Of a stretch of DNA of 64,000 nt, positions 36,567-45,676 are shown in pieces; positions within the stretch are counted from its first letter, which is position 1; the number at the start of each line of letters is the position of its first letter. Source of the stretch: Amycolatopsis alba DSM 44262 (lineage in GTDB: Bacteria; Actinomycetota; Actinomycetes; Mycobacteriales; Pseudonocardiaceae). The stretch spans positions 9,747,275 to 9,811,274 of the forward strand of contig NZ_KB913032.1 of NCBI RefSeq assembly GCF_000384215.1. Reading direction: 5' to 3'. The notes under the pieces were generated by a model. The model was given only the letters and a program-made list of their open reading frames with translations. It ran no database searches and was not told the origin of the DNA. The position numbers were made by a program, and so were the translations under genes.

Positions 36567-37129
36567 GACCCGACCTCGTGCACCGCGAAGGTCGTCACTT
36601 TCCAAGAGCCGTCGATGGCTTTCTTCACCAAGGCCTCGATCTGTCGGCGTCCGCTTGGCCCGTCGTTGGCGGGTTGACCATTGTCAGCCCGGTACTTGAG
36701 CCAGTTCGTTGAGTCGCCGCAATCGGTGAGTGTGACCGAAGTCGGGTTGTCCAGTGGCTCTACGGAAACCGGCTTCGGGTGATTGACGGGCTGCCCTTTG
36801 GTGATCAGGCCGTTGTAGTGATCGGCGTACAAACTTCGGGAAATGGTCTGCAGCGCTTCGCCTGTCGCGTTCTGAGCCAGTTTTGGTGTTTGCCAGTCCG
36901 AGGTTGTCGCGGCTTCGGCCATGTCGCTCCACATGCCTAGGTAGGCGGTAGTGGCCTTCTGCTTGGCGATATCGGCGGGCGAGGCGGCTGTGGTGCTGGG
37001 TGCGATTGGCGGTGCTGACGTCGCGGATGCCGGGGTTGCACTGTCGTCCGAGCTGCAGGCGCTCAAGCCAAGTCCGGCCGCAGCGGCAAGGCCGGCCAGG
37101 GCGAGGCGGGTGCTGCGGTAGTGGGTCAT
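36554..37129 (-). CDS. Putative lipoprotein
   Basis: 191 aa. Lipobox LGLSAC at about residues 20-25 after a basic start, then a Ser/Thr/Ala-rich spacer. The folded part (KATTAYLGMWSDMAEAATTS, SVTLTDCGDSTNWLKY, ALVKKAIDGSWKVTTF) resembles NTF2-like lipoproteins found with actinobacterial secretion or pilus genes. First gene of the Tad transcript; the promoter should lie in 37130-37350, opposite the prepilin peptidase. Confidence 0.7.
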   Translation of the reverse strand: MTHYRSTRLALAGLAAAAGLGLSACSSDDSATPASATSAPPIAPSTTAASPADIAKQKATTAYLGMWSDMAEAATTSDWQTPKLAQNATGEALQTISRSLYADHYNGLITKGQPVNHPKPVSVEPLDNPTSVTLTDCGDSTNWLKYRADNGQPANDGPSGRRQIEALVKKAIDGSWKVTTFAVHEVGSCTG

Positions 37130-37350
37130 TGCGGTCCCCGTTTCATCGACGATCGTAAATCAGTGTGGGCGAGCCGCACCGCCGTGACGCTCCACTTCAG
37201 CGGGTTCGCCTCAAGGCCGACTTTCGTGGTGATGGTGCTCTGGGCAGCAGCTCTCGCGTGAAATTCACCCGTTGGTTTGAGAGCCGGTCGGCCGGAAGAT
37301 CGGACGGGCAGGATGGCGTACAAGGTGATCAGACGAGGGGTGGAGGACTT

Positions 37351-37998
37351 GTGCAGCTGACGGCGAGCAGCTGGTGGTGGGGTGGCGGTGCTGCCGCCGG
37401 CCTGGTGCTCGGTGCGGCGGTGAGTGGGCTCACGCGCCGGTTCCTGCGACAGGAGCGGAGGCTGGCCGCAGCGTGGTGGTTCGGCGCGGTACTCACGGCC
37501 GCCGCCATGGGGTTGCTGGGCTGGCGTGTGGAAGCACGCGGCGAACTCGCCGTCTACGGGTTGGTCACCGTCCTGGCGGTTCCCTTGGCGGTAATCGACT
37601 GGTGCGAACACCGGCTTCCCCGGGCCTGGATATGGCCTCTGCTTGCCGGTGCCATGGCGGGTTTCGCGGTGCTGTGTTTGGTCCGTCGCGACCCCGCGCC
37701 GGGTGTACGAGCGCTTGCCGCACTCGCCGCGGCGGGTGGACTGTTCCTCATTCTCGCCGTGGCCACCGGCGGGGGTATCGGTGCTGGCGACGTCAGCGCC
37801 GCCGCCGTGGTCGGGCTGGTGACCGGTTGGATCGGCTGGGCCCAGGTCGTCGGGGCGCTGCTGACGGCCTCTCTGCTCGCGTTGGTCATGGTCGCTGTGC
37901 CCGGCGTCCGACGCCGTGATGAAGACGGCGCCGTGGTGGTGCCGTTCGGACCGTGTCTTCTGGCGGGCGCGCTGGTTATGGTGCTGGCGAACGGTTAG
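37351..37998 (+). CDS. Prepilin peptidase (TadV/CpaA-like, A24)
   Basis: 215 aa, GTG start with GGAGG 4-5 nt upstream. Six to seven hydrophobic segments. The two catalytic aspartates of aspartyl prepilin peptidases are visible: AVIDWCEHRLPRAWI and GGIGAGDVSAAAVV (GxGD type). It would cut the Flp pilin and TadE-like leaders on the cytoplasmic face. It is transcribed away from the Tad operon, leaving a 220-bp divergent promoter region. Confidence 0.88.
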   Translation: MQLTASSWWWGGGAAAGLVLGAAVSGLTRRFLRQERRLAAAWWFGAVLTAAAMGLLGWRVEARGELAVYGLVTVLAVPLAVIDWCEHRLPRAWIWPLLAGAMAGFAVLCLVRRDPAPGVRALAALAAAGGLFLILAVATGGGIGAGDVSAAAVVGLVTGWIGWAQVVGALLTASLLALVMVAVPGVRRRDEDGAVVVPFGPCLLAGALVMVLANG

Positions 37999-38357
37999 AA
38001 CGCCTGTCGCCGTGTGATGTGACTCCACGGGTGCCTGGCTCGTCATCGTTCTTCCCTGCTTCCCTGACAACGCTCGTAGCGGGACTGTCCTACCTGCTGA
38101 CTTGTGGGCTTGCGGGGTTGCCGGGGTGGCACTTGAGGGGAGGGGCGCCACCCCGGCGGCTTCCGTCGATCCCCGGATGACACCGACGGAGCGCTTGCCG
38201 CTGAGCGGCAAGTTGGGTGCGGCGTGACGGGCCAAGCTGGGGCGGAGAGCTTGGTTTCCCGCCACGCCGCGTCCGGGGCGCTGACCTCCCCGGAGCGCCA
38301 GAGCAACCGCCGATCAGCAAGTCCCAGGCCAGCGATGACGGCTCTGGCGAGTCTTTA
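37999..38357. terminator. Convergent gap with two hairpins
   Basis: GCCGGGGTGGC (38120-38130) and GCCACCCCGGC (38147-38157) form a perfect 11-bp hairpin about 120 nt after the prepilin peptidase, its probable terminator. A second palindrome, CTTGCCGCT/AGCGGCAAG (38194-38212), may serve the gene arriving from the right. No coding sequence seen. Confidence 0.65.
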
Positions 38358-38717
38358 TCACGCTGGGCCGTAGTAGCCCGGAATGCAGCGGACGCCTCCG
38401 TTCCACCAGGCGCCGGTCACCCGCCATCTGATGACCGGCTGGAGATTGGTCGTGCCGGGCCCGACGCAGTAGCGGAAAAGACCTCCAAAGAAATCCTCGA
38501 CGTCCAGCATCACAGTGGACCCGGTACCGCCATCGCAATGCCGATACTTTCCCCAGCCGAGATAGCCACATCCTTCGCTGACGGTCGCAGGACTGCCAGC
38601 CGCTGTTTCCCTTGTCGTGACAGCGTTTGCCGTCACACCCGACCCCGCGACAGCGAGTGCTGCAACCGCTCCAGCCAAACCGTATCGAACCGCACGAGTC
38701 CGCGAAATTCCAATCAT
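38358..38717 (-). CDS. Small secreted DUF6355-like protein, second copy
   Basis: 119 aa from ATG 38717 (AAGGGTGAGG upstream). Signal peptide AGAVAALAVAGSGVTANA. The mature part has EGCGYLGWGKYRHCDGG and FRYCVGPGTTNLQ, the same cysteine order as 7995-8318, with an aromatic C-terminus (WWNGGVRCIPGYYGPA). Secreted and probably disulphide-bonded. DUF6355 proteins are annotated near natural-product genes but no activity is known to me. Confidence 0.7.
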   Translation of the reverse strand: MIGISRTRAVRYGLAGAVAALAVAGSGVTANAVTTRETAAGSPATVSEGCGYLGWGKYRHCDGGTGSTVMLDVEDFFGGLFRYCVGPGTTNLQPVIRWRVTGAWWNGGVRCIPGYYGPA

Positions 38718-39111
38718 ATCCTCACCCTTAAGAGTAATGGAATTGACTAGCCGAACGACGAGCCACTGATATCCACAATTTCGATGAAATCGATCTGCGG
38801 CGGGTTGCGTTGTTCTGCTATTCACTATCCACTGCCACAACAGGAATGGGAACCCGTTAGGCGAGCACAATGCTGTGCCGATTCTGTGTTGATCTTGTCA
38901 TGACCCTGTCAAGACGGCAACGATTTTCATTAACAGCGAAAGCTTCTGGATACCAGAAGGCAACAGTTCGCCCGGCACCGAAACCAGTTAAGCCCAGCCA
39001 GATCTAGCCTGACTGGGCTCATACTGAATACCAGATTCATGAACTAGAGCGCGTGCCAGCTTAGCCGAACAGCGGGCCCGAGCCATCGCATAAACCGTGG
39101 TTGGAAATACT
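38718..39111. other. Gene-free stretch, AT-richer
   Basis: About 390 bp that includes the upstream region of the DUF6355-like gene and the downstream end of the STAND gene. Lower GC than its surroundings. A minus-strand frame at 38988-39212 lacks protein character and overlaps the STAND gene end. No repeat or promoter could be assigned with confidence. Confidence 0.4.
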
Positions 39112-41412
39112 TTACCGTGCCCACGAAGGAAAGCGCAGCACGGTACCAGCGGGCTCGTTCTTCGCCGCCCAGTCAGGTTTTCCGCCCAACGCGGCGCGCG
39201 CGCGAATTTCATGCGCCCGTGAATCGCGGAGGCTCTCCAGTATGTCGGCTGCTCTTTCGTAGGTGGCTGTGGCCTGCGGACGTACTCCCAGGGCTAACAG
39301 GGAGTCCGCTCGGGCGATGAGTGTGTCAGCAAGGTTCCATTGTTGCCACGAGCGCCGCCGAAGTGAGGCTGCGGCATCGAAGTGTGTAAGGGCCGCCCTA
39401 TGTTCGCCTCTGCGCTGCAGCAGGAGGCCGAGGCTGTGGTGCGCGGCGCTGTGGATGCCGTCAGAGTCGTGCCTTTGAGCGAGGCTCAGTGCCTCGCGCG
39501 CAGTGTCGACGGCACGCTCGCGATCACCGACTTCGTGGAAGGCAAGGGCGAGTGCTGCCCGGTTCATGACGACGCCGATGTCGTGGTGAAGTGCCTGGAA
39601 CCGATCATCCGCCGCCAGGAAGTGGGCGATCGCTTCACCGTGCCGCTGGCTATCGGTAAGAGCGAGCGCCAAGCCGTATGCGGTCCATGCCGCGGGCAGC
39701 TCGTCTCCGAGTTCGGCATAAAGCTTGAGGGCTTGCGTGAGATGAGAGATGGCTTCGGCCGTCCGGCCGAGGTCACGCTCGGCCCATCCGAGGACTTGCA
39801 GGCTACGAGCAGTGCCCGGAGTGCTTTCCGCCGCGGTCGCGGCGTCGAGCCCGTCGTTGGCGGCAATGAGCCAGTCCGTCCAGCTTCGGGTGATGGCGAA
39901 GAAGGGGAGGAACGCAGTCGGCAGGACCCACAGGAGGTCCTTTGCGAGGTGACTGCGGGTGTTCTTCGCGATTTGCAGGGCGGTCGCGACCTCGGTCTGG
40001 CACCAGGACATCGCCTCGTCGAAGCCAAGGCTGCCTTGGCCGAAGTCCGCGAGCAGGCTGTTGATCGTCGAGTCACGCCAGTTCGGGATTAGCGAGTTGT
40101 TGGCGGAAAGCGCTCGTGCCGTGTACCACCTCAGAACCCGGTCTTGGGCCTTCTCCACTTCCCGGAGGTCCTCCTCGACCAGCGCGCGCTGATATGCGTA
40201 TGCCCGCAGGAGGTAGTCGATGCAGTAGCGACCATCCGGCATGGCTGTCACCAGGTGAACCTGCCGAAGCACGGCGAGAAGAGACTCCGCTAGGTCGGAC
40301 TCGATGTCGGCAAGCACGGCAGCGGAGTCCGCGCTGACGGTGTACGCGGGGCTGATCCCCAGCAGGCGGAACAGCCGTGCCGCGGCCGGCGGCAGAGCGA
40401 GGTAGGACAGATCGATGACGCCATGGATGTTGACCGAGGGGTCCGGCGAGGTGAAGAGGTCCAGCCGGTGATGGTCAGTCGCCAGCTTGGCTGCGATCTT
40501 GCCCATTGTGCTGTCGGGCCGCTGCTGGAGGTGTTCCGCGACGATCAGGACTGCCATGGGCAGTCGGCCGCAGCGCCGTACGACCGCTTCCGCGGCCACG
40601 GGGTCTGTGGCTAGCCGATGACGGCCGACGCGGCGGGCGAGCAAGGTCAGCGCGTCGGCGGCCGGCAAGGCGGGCAAGTCGATCGACACTCCGCCGGTCC
40701 GCAACAGCAGGCTGGTTTGGTGCTCGCGGCTGGTAACGACGACGACGCTGCCGCCGCCGGGCAGCAGATGCCGCACCTGGCTGTAGTCGGTGATGTTGTC
40801 GAGGACCACCATGGCGGGGCGTTCGGCGAGGATCGATCGGAAGCGTGCCGCCCGGACCTCAAGTGCGCCATTCAGGTCTGCCTGACCGGCGCCCAATGCC
40901 TGCAAGAAGCCATCGAGTACATCCTCCGGCGTCCTGGGTGCCCCAGGGCCCAGCCCGCGCATATCGGCGAAGAGGCAGCCACCGGGAAACCGATCCAGGT
41001 TTCGGGTGACCCAGTGCACGGCCAACGCCGTTTTCCCGACCCAGAAGCCTCCTTCGATCACGATCGCGTGGGCACCCCCCTCTGCCGGGCTCACGAGTGC
41101 GGCGTCCATCATCCGCAGGACGTCTGCGCGTCCGACGAAGCCTGGGACGTCGGCGGGCAACTGCATCGGCTTGCCCCCACCTACCGAGCCTTCGGAGCGT
41201 TGTTGTTCGGCGAGGCGTTCGAGCTGCCCCTTCGCGTCGAGGACCCTGTCGATCTGGCGCACGACCTCCGGCAGCAGGCGCCGGTGGCCATGGAGCAGCT
41301 TGGATAAGTAGCTCGGGCTGTAGCGAGCCTTCGCGGCCACATCACCCAGGCTCATTCCCCGCTCACGGCGCAGCCGATGCACCGCCTCAGCAAAGCTGTT
41401 GATCTGTCGCAT
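39112..41412 (-). CDS. HTH-STAND (NB-ARC-like) ATPase with TPR tail
   Basis: 766 aa. Residues 5-65 are an XRE helix-turn-helix (GMSLGDVAAKARYSPSYLSK). Residues 95-400 are a STAND NTPase with Walker A IEGGFWVGKTALAVHW (about 122) and Walker B-like PAMVVLDNITDY. Residues 400-500 look like a winged-helix/arm region, and 540-750 are helical repeats of TPR type (AISHLTQALKLYAELGDELP, GLLLQRRGEHRAALTHFDAA). Such switches control antibiotic clusters or act in defence; here it faces the EspR-like operon across a shared promoter region. The P-loop is intact. Confidence 0.85.
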   Translation of the reverse strand: MRQINSFAEAVHRLRRERGMSLGDVAAKARYSPSYLSKLLHGHRRLLPEVVRQIDRVLDAKGQLERLAEQQRSEGSVGGGKPMQLPADVPGFVGRADVLRMMDAALVSPAEGGAHAIVIEGGFWVGKTALAVHWVTRNLDRFPGGCLFADMRGLGPGAPRTPEDVLDGFLQALGAGQADLNGALEVRAARFRSILAERPAMVVLDNITDYSQVRHLLPGGGSVVVVTSREHQTSLLLRTGGVSIDLPALPAADALTLLARRVGRHRLATDPVAAEAVVRRCGRLPMAVLIVAEHLQQRPDSTMGKIAAKLATDHHRLDLFTSPDPSVNIHGVIDLSYLALPPAAARLFRLLGISPAYTVSADSAAVLADIESDLAESLLAVLRQVHLVTAMPDGRYCIDYLLRAYAYQRALVEEDLREVEKAQDRVLRWYTARALSANNSLIPNWRDSTINSLLADFGQGSLGFDEAMSWCQTEVATALQIAKNTRSHLAKDLLWVLPTAFLPFFAITRSWTDWLIAANDGLDAATAAESTPGTARSLQVLGWAERDLGRTAEAISHLTQALKLYAELGDELPAAWTAYGLALALTDSQRHGEAIAHFLAADDRFQALHHDIGVVMNRAALALAFHEVGDRERAVDTAREALSLAQRHDSDGIHSAAHHSLGLLLQRRGEHRAALTHFDAAASLRRRSWQQWNLADTLIARADSLLALGVRPQATATYERAADILESLRDSRAHEIRARAALGGKPDWAAKNEPAGTVLRFPSWAR

Positions 41413-41592
41413 CTGCGTCTCCCCATCCGCAGAGCAATCGACCGCGCTAGACGCGAGCCGCTCTTGCCCCGCTACGCCGGGGCGAGCCCGGACCTGCCTC
41501 CTGCACTGGCGCCTTTGCGGTCACCATCAACTTCCTCCGACCGTGAGGCTCCAAGCCCGCTAGCCCACCTGGGTGGCGAACCTTCTCCTCAG

Positions 41593-41641
41593 TTGAGGCT
41601 TCGTGGAGTCGAGACTATTCTCAGGAGAAAGTTCTTTTCAA
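41593..41641. promoter_or_regulatory. Overlapping divergent promoters
   Basis: On the plus strand TTGAGG (41593-41598) and TATTCT (41616-41621) are spaced by exactly 17 nt, facing the EspR-like operon. On the minus strand TTGAAA (41641-41636) and TAGTCT (41617-41612) are 18 nt apart, facing the STAND gene. The two -10 boxes overlap, so simultaneous firing seems impossible. The region is visibly less GC-rich than its surroundings. Rest of 41413-41712: nothing further. Confidence 0.55.
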
Positions 41642-41712
41642 CTGACAAGAAAGTGATCACCCGATTGGGTGTCTCATCAGTGAAGACACGGCGGCTGTCA
41701 TGGAGGCCTGGG

Positions 41713-42189
41713 GTGGCAGAGCAAGCGACGCGAACGCTCGCCGCGAAGCTGAACGACCTCTTCGCGACGAAGAAGCGACCGGACGGCAAGGAGTACAGCA
41801 ACGAGCAGGTCGCCGAATTCATTGTCGCCGGCGGATACGCCAGGACGGCATCTCAGAGCTACATCTGGGGACTCCGTAACGGCACGAAGACCAATCCGAC
41901 GAAGAGCTACCTGGAAGGGCTAGCCGCCTTCTTCGAGGTCCCTGTCGCGTACTTCTTCGATGACGACGAGTTGGTGCGGCAAGTCGACCAGCAACTGGAA
42001 GCGCTGAAGGCGGAGCGCGCCAGGATGGCCAGCCTGTCCGGTGACGAGGAGATTCAACTGCTGGCGATGCGCGCCGGCCAGCTGTCACCCGAACGCCTGA
42101 AGCTGGTGAAAGACATGCTCGAACTCGTCTACCAGCAAGAGCAAGCCGAGAGGCCCCCGCCACCCGATGGAGGGCTTCCAGGCGTCTAG
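41713..42189 (+). CDS. EspR-like nucleoid/transcription regulator
   Basis: 158 aa, GTG start with GGAGG 6 nt upstream; the open frame continues upstream through the promoter, so I reject earlier starts. Residues 5-75 follow the mycobacterial EspR N-domain: KLNDLFATKKRPDGKEYSNE, then SQSYIWGLRNGTKTNPTKSY, then AAFFEVPVAYFFDDD. The C-terminal helix (LSPERLKLVKDMLELVYQQ) fits the EspR dimer domain. EspR binds many loci and controls secretion genes. First gene of a four-gene operon. Confidence 0.85.
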   Translation: MAEQATRTLAAKLNDLFATKKRPDGKEYSNEQVAEFIVAGGYARTASQSYIWGLRNGTKTNPTKSYLEGLAAFFEVPVAYFFDDDELVRQVDQQLEALKAERARMASLSGDEEIQLLAMRAGQLSPERLKLVKDMLELVYQQEQAERPPPPDGGLPGV

Positions 42190-42254
42190 AACGGACTGGC
42201 CATAGCGATTTCTGCGATGCTGCCTGAAGTCGCTGCTGCGAAGGGAGGGTGCGG

Positions 42255-42800
42255 GTGTCTGAACGGCGCATACGCCGACAATGCCGTGAGATGCTGAGCA
42301 AGCTCGATATTCGCCCACCCCTGGACGTGACCGAGCTATGCCGTCAGATGGGCGAGATCCGCGGCAAACCCATCCGCCTGATCGCCTACCCCATCCCCGT
42401 CCCCGGCCCTTTCGGCATGTGGATCTCCACCCGAGAAGCGGACTACATCCTCTTCCAGCAGGAAACGTCCAAACTGCACCAGGACCACATCGTCCTGCAC
42501 GAACTCGGCCACATCCTCGGCGGCCATCAGTGGGCTCTCGACAGCGACGTCCTTCCCGACGGGCTCACAACGCCAGGAACACGATCGCTGAGCGAGCAGT
42601 ACCCGGATATCGGCGACGACGCAGTGAAACGAGCGCTGCGGAGAACTGCCTACGACACCGACCACGAACGGGAGGCTGAGGCAGTCGCGACGATCATCCT
42701 CGAATGGGCATCCATCCTGAACATCGCGGCCCCTCGGCCCTCTGACGGCGCCGCGCGCGGCATGGACACCGCTCTCGGCGCCCGGATCGGCTGGCTATGA
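42255..42800 (+). CDS. ImmA/IrrE-type metallopeptidase
   Basis: 181 aa, GTG 42255 with AAGGGAGG 6 nt upstream (GTG 42249 also in frame). Zinc site HELGH (about residue 82) with a third ligand likely in DHEREAEAVATIIL. ImmA/IrrE proteases cleave or inactivate XRE-type repressors, so the EspR-like regulator 65 bp upstream, or another HTH protein here, is a candidate partner. Its stop overlaps the next start (ATGA). Confidence 0.85.
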   Translation: MSERRIRRQCREMLSKLDIRPPLDVTELCRQMGEIRGKPIRLIAYPIPVPGPFGMWISTREADYILFQQETSKLHQDHIVLHELGHILGGHQWALDSDVLPDGLTTPGTRSLSEQYPDIGDDAVKRALRRTAYDTDHEREAEAVATIILEWASILNIAAPRPSDGAARGMDTALGARIGWL

Positions 42801-43906
42801 GCTGGCTCATCAGCGCCGCCCTGATCTGCTGTCTCCTCGGCGGTCTGGTCTGGAAGGGCTATCAGCTCAGCCGACAACCCTGGAACCTCCCTCTGCAAGG
42901 CATCGTCGGCTTCCTCGCCTTCGCGCTCATCGGGCGCATCCTGCGTGACGTCGTCGGCGACGCGTCGCTCGTGCGCGGGGGTCCGGTGTGGTCTGCCGTC
43001 GCATGGCACGCTCCCACGTCGGCCGCCGTTCTCTCTCTGCTGTTCTTCTTCGATGCTGCGACGCTGTCTCGACAGGTAGCCAAACGCCGCACTCGCCGCA
43101 ACCTGATGGTGCTCGTCACCGCCGAACTCGTCATGATCGGTGCGGCGGCTTCGGCACCGGCGCCGCGGTCCGTTCCGCACATGTCGGTCATCTACTTCGC
43201 CGCCAACCTCTTCATGGGCTGCGCGCTCGCAGCATGCGCGGTCTCGGCACTGCGCTACGCCCGCCAGGCCGAACGGCGACTAAGCATGGGACTTCGCGTA
43301 GCGGCCGTCGGCTTCGTCATGGTCGCGGTGACCAGCGGGATATTCGCCGCGATCGACGTCGAGTACTGGTTCACCGGAACCCTGTTCATGGACATCATCG
43401 GCATGAACGGGACGCTGTCGTTCACCGGCATCGTCGCGATCGTCGTTGGCCTCCTCTATCCGGCGGCCCGCATGCGGCTGACCGCCATACGTATCTGGTG
43501 GCGTCAACGTCGCGCTTACCAAGCACTCGAGCCGTTGTGGACGGCGCTACACCATGCGTTCCCTGAAGACGAATTTCTCCGCGCCTCCACCACCCCGTGG
43601 GACTCCCTACGCGTATGGGACGTGCACCGGCGCTACTACCGTCGGATGATCGAATGCCGAGACGGACTCGTCCGAGTCAGCCCACGCGTAGCAGAACTCC
43701 GCGAAGACCATCCAGCCGACACACCGCTGTCAAACCTCATCGCCGAAGCGCTCCGGGGCTCCCCTGACGACCACGGCAAGCATCAGCGGGCCGTCCCTCT
43801 CGCAATCCCGGAGACCAGCTCAACGCGCGACGAGGTCGACGAACTCGTAGCGCTCTCACGTGCCTTTGCTGCCAGAGACTTAGCCACCTCAGGGAGGGCC
43901 GCGTGA
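42797..43906 (+). CDS. MAB_1171c-type multi-pass membrane protein
   Basis: 369 aa. Seven or so hydrophobic segments in the first 240 residues (LISAALICCLLGGLVW; AAVLSLLFFFDAATL; GIVAIVVGLLYPAARM), then a cytoplasmic helical domain (RRAYQALEPLWTALHHAFPE). This matches the family annotated as MAB_1171c putative transporter, typically found behind an XRE gene and an ImmA-like protease in actinobacteria. Substrate unknown. Coupled on both sides by ATGA. Confidence 0.75.
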   Translation: MSWLISAALICCLLGGLVWKGYQLSRQPWNLPLQGIVGFLAFALIGRILRDVVGDASLVRGGPVWSAVAWHAPTSAAVLSLLFFFDAATLSRQVAKRRTRRNLMVLVTAELVMIGAAASAPAPRSVPHMSVIYFAANLFMGCALAACAVSALRYARQAERRLSMGLRVAAVGFVMVAVTSGIFAAIDVEYWFTGTLFMDIIGMNGTLSFTGIVAIVVGLLYPAARMRLTAIRIWWRQRRAYQALEPLWTALHHAFPEDEFLRASTTPWDSLRVWDVHRRYYRRMIECRDGLVRVSPRVAELREDHPADTPLSNLIAEALRGSPDDHGKHQRAVPLAIPETSSTRDEVDELVALSRAFAARDLATSGRAA

Positions 43907-45075
43907 CCCATCACGCGATCATCGTCGGCGGCGGCATCGCGGGATCCGCAGCTGCCCTAGCTCTGCGCAAAGCCGGGATCACAGCCGAAGTCTATGAAGC
44001 TCGGCACGACGGAGGCGACTACAGCGGAGCCGCACTTCGCCTTCCACGCAACGGTCTCAACGCCCTGCGCGCCATCGACGCACACGACATCGTCACCGAC
44101 ATCTCCTACCCGGTCGCCAACACCGAGCTCAGCTCAGGAACCGGCCGCCACCTCGGCACGGTCTCCTTCGCGGGTAACGGACACAACGACGTCCCCCGCA
44201 CGATGCCCCGCGCTCGCCTCGCCCGCGTCTTGCGCTCCACGGCCGCCGACCGCGGAGCGGCCGTCACCATGAACAAGCGCCTGATAGCCGCAACTAGCCG
44301 CTACGGCACCGTAATAGCAACCTTCGACGACGGCTCCACAGCCGAAGGCACCGTGCTCATCGGCGCAGACGGACTCAACTCCACAACCCGCCGGCTGACC
44401 TTTCCCTCCGCACCAGAACCCCACTACGCCGGAACCCACCTCGTCTACGGCTACGCCCCCGCGAGCACCGCCGCTCCTCCGTCGCCGGACGCCTTTCACA
44501 TCTGCTGGGGGCGGAAGGCAACGTTCGGCTATACGACCGCCGGCGGCGACATCTACTGGTATGCCAACATCGCCTCGCCAGAGGCACTATCTGCGCAGGA
44601 ACCCCGCGACACCGAAACCTGGCGTAAACGCCTCGTGAAGCTCTTTCGGCGCGACCGTACGCCAGCCGTGGACATCATCCGAGCGGCGACCGTCATCCTG
44701 CCCTCCAACACACGCACCCTCGACACCCTGCCGACATGGCGCACGGAGCAAGTCATCCTCATCGGTGACGCAGCCCACGCCGTCCCCCCAGCTACAGAGC
44801 AAGGCGCCGCGTTAGCCCTCGAAGACGCAGTTGTTCTAGCCCAACAACTTCGCTGCAACGAAGAGGCAGCGACGGCACTCGAAGCCTTCGAGGCCGTACG
44901 ACGTGAAAGAGTCATTCGAGCTGGGGCTAGCCGCCGCAGCCGCACGACACACCGACGCGGCACGCCGCGGTGGATCGAACAGCGAAGCCGCGATCGCAGA
45001 ATTGCTCAAGCAGCTCAAAGCGGCGCCATGGACCCACCAGCGTGGTTACACGAGCACCAAATCGTTTGGGACTAA
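43903..45075 (+). CDS. FAD-dependent monooxygenase
   Basis: 390 aa. Rossmann motif HHAIIVGGGIAGSAAALALR at the N-terminus; FAD-binding Asp in ILIGDAAHAVPPATEQGAAL (about 285-305); internal VLIGADGLNSTTR, the DG motif of class A flavoprotein hydroxylases. The C-terminus PPAWLHEHQIVWD is typical. Substrate unknown. Last gene of the EspR/ImmA/MAB_1171c set, which suggests the set senses or processes a small molecule. Confidence 0.88.
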   Translation: MTHHAIIVGGGIAGSAAALALRKAGITAEVYEARHDGGDYSGAALRLPRNGLNALRAIDAHDIVTDISYPVANTELSSGTGRHLGTVSFAGNGHNDVPRTMPRARLARVLRSTAADRGAAVTMNKRLIAATSRYGTVIATFDDGSTAEGTVLIGADGLNSTTRRLTFPSAPEPHYAGTHLVYGYAPASTAAPPSPDAFHICWGRKATFGYTTAGGDIYWYANIASPEALSAQEPRDTETWRKRLVKLFRRDRTPAVDIIRAATVILPSNTRTLDTLPTWRTEQVILIGDAAHAVPPATEQGAALALEDAVVLAQQLRCNEEAATALEAFEAVRRERVIRAGASRRSRTTHRRGTPRWIEQRSRDRRIAQAAQSGAMDPPAWLHEHQIVWD

Positions 45076-45121
45076 GCAGCTTTCAGCCGCTACTACCTGT
45101 TCTACTTCTATTGCTGCAATC

Positions 45122-45676
45122 CTATGGGGTTCGACCGAACTCGGCGTAGTACGTCGAACCGTCAAGAAGTGCTCGATGCGCCAGGCTAACTCGCCGAGCC
45201 ATTGATGGGCGAAGGTGTTGTTTGGCAGCGTCAACGTGGAGGAACTCAAGGCGACTGACCTCGTTGGCCGCCGGTCGAATCGCCTCGATCTGCTCGACTC
45301 CGAGTACGCCACCGTCAAAGATGAACTGGACGCTGTCACGCCACACGCCGTGAGTTGGCATCCAGTCAATGAGTAACAGTCGGCCAATCTGCAAGTCGAC
45401 CCCAAGTTCCTCCCGAACCTCGCGGTAGCAAGCGGCTAGCGGCGATTCCTCGTCCTCGGTCAAGCCTCCCGGTATGTCCAGAAACGGCTTGTAGGTCGGT
45501 GATATGAAGAGGATCCGACCCGAATCGTCACGGATGAGCACACCTGCTGCAACGTTCTTTCGTGGCAGCCGCTCGGCGATTCCCACGTTGAACTCGGGCT
45601 CTGGATCGCCCTCGTCCTTCAAGTCGTGCTGGAAGACTGTGCGATCACCGCAGTGGTTGGGCTGCTCATGCGTCAA
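45122..45676 (-). CDS. Nudix hydrolase
   Basis: 184 aa. Nudix box GGLTEDEESPLAACYREVRE followed by ELGV is complete (G-x5-E-x7-REVREELG). It would hydrolyse a nucleoside diphosphate linked to another group. Its start overlaps the stop of the XRE-TPR regulator, which presumably controls it. Convergent with the FAD monooxygenase; 46 bp separate them. Confidence 0.88.
   Translation of the reverse strand: MTHEQPNHCGDRTVFQHDLKDEGDPEPEFNVGIAERLPRKNVAAGVLIRDDSGRILFISPTYKPFLDIPGGLTEDEESPLAACYREVREELGVDLQIGRLLLIDWMPTHGVWRDSVQFIFDGGVLGVEQIEAIRPAANEVSRLEFLHVDAAKQHLRPSMARRVSLAHRALLDGSTYYAEFGRTP

Noticed and set aside
37126..38265. A 379-codon minus-strand frame opposite the prepilin peptidase
   Set aside because: Composition is His/Gln/Arg-rich shadow; the plus strand has both catalytic aspartates and membrane segments.
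44903..45205. An alternative frame at the end of the FAD monooxygenase, considered as a frameshift
   Set aside because: The main frame ends in a normal family C-terminus (WLHEHQIVWD), so no break is needed.
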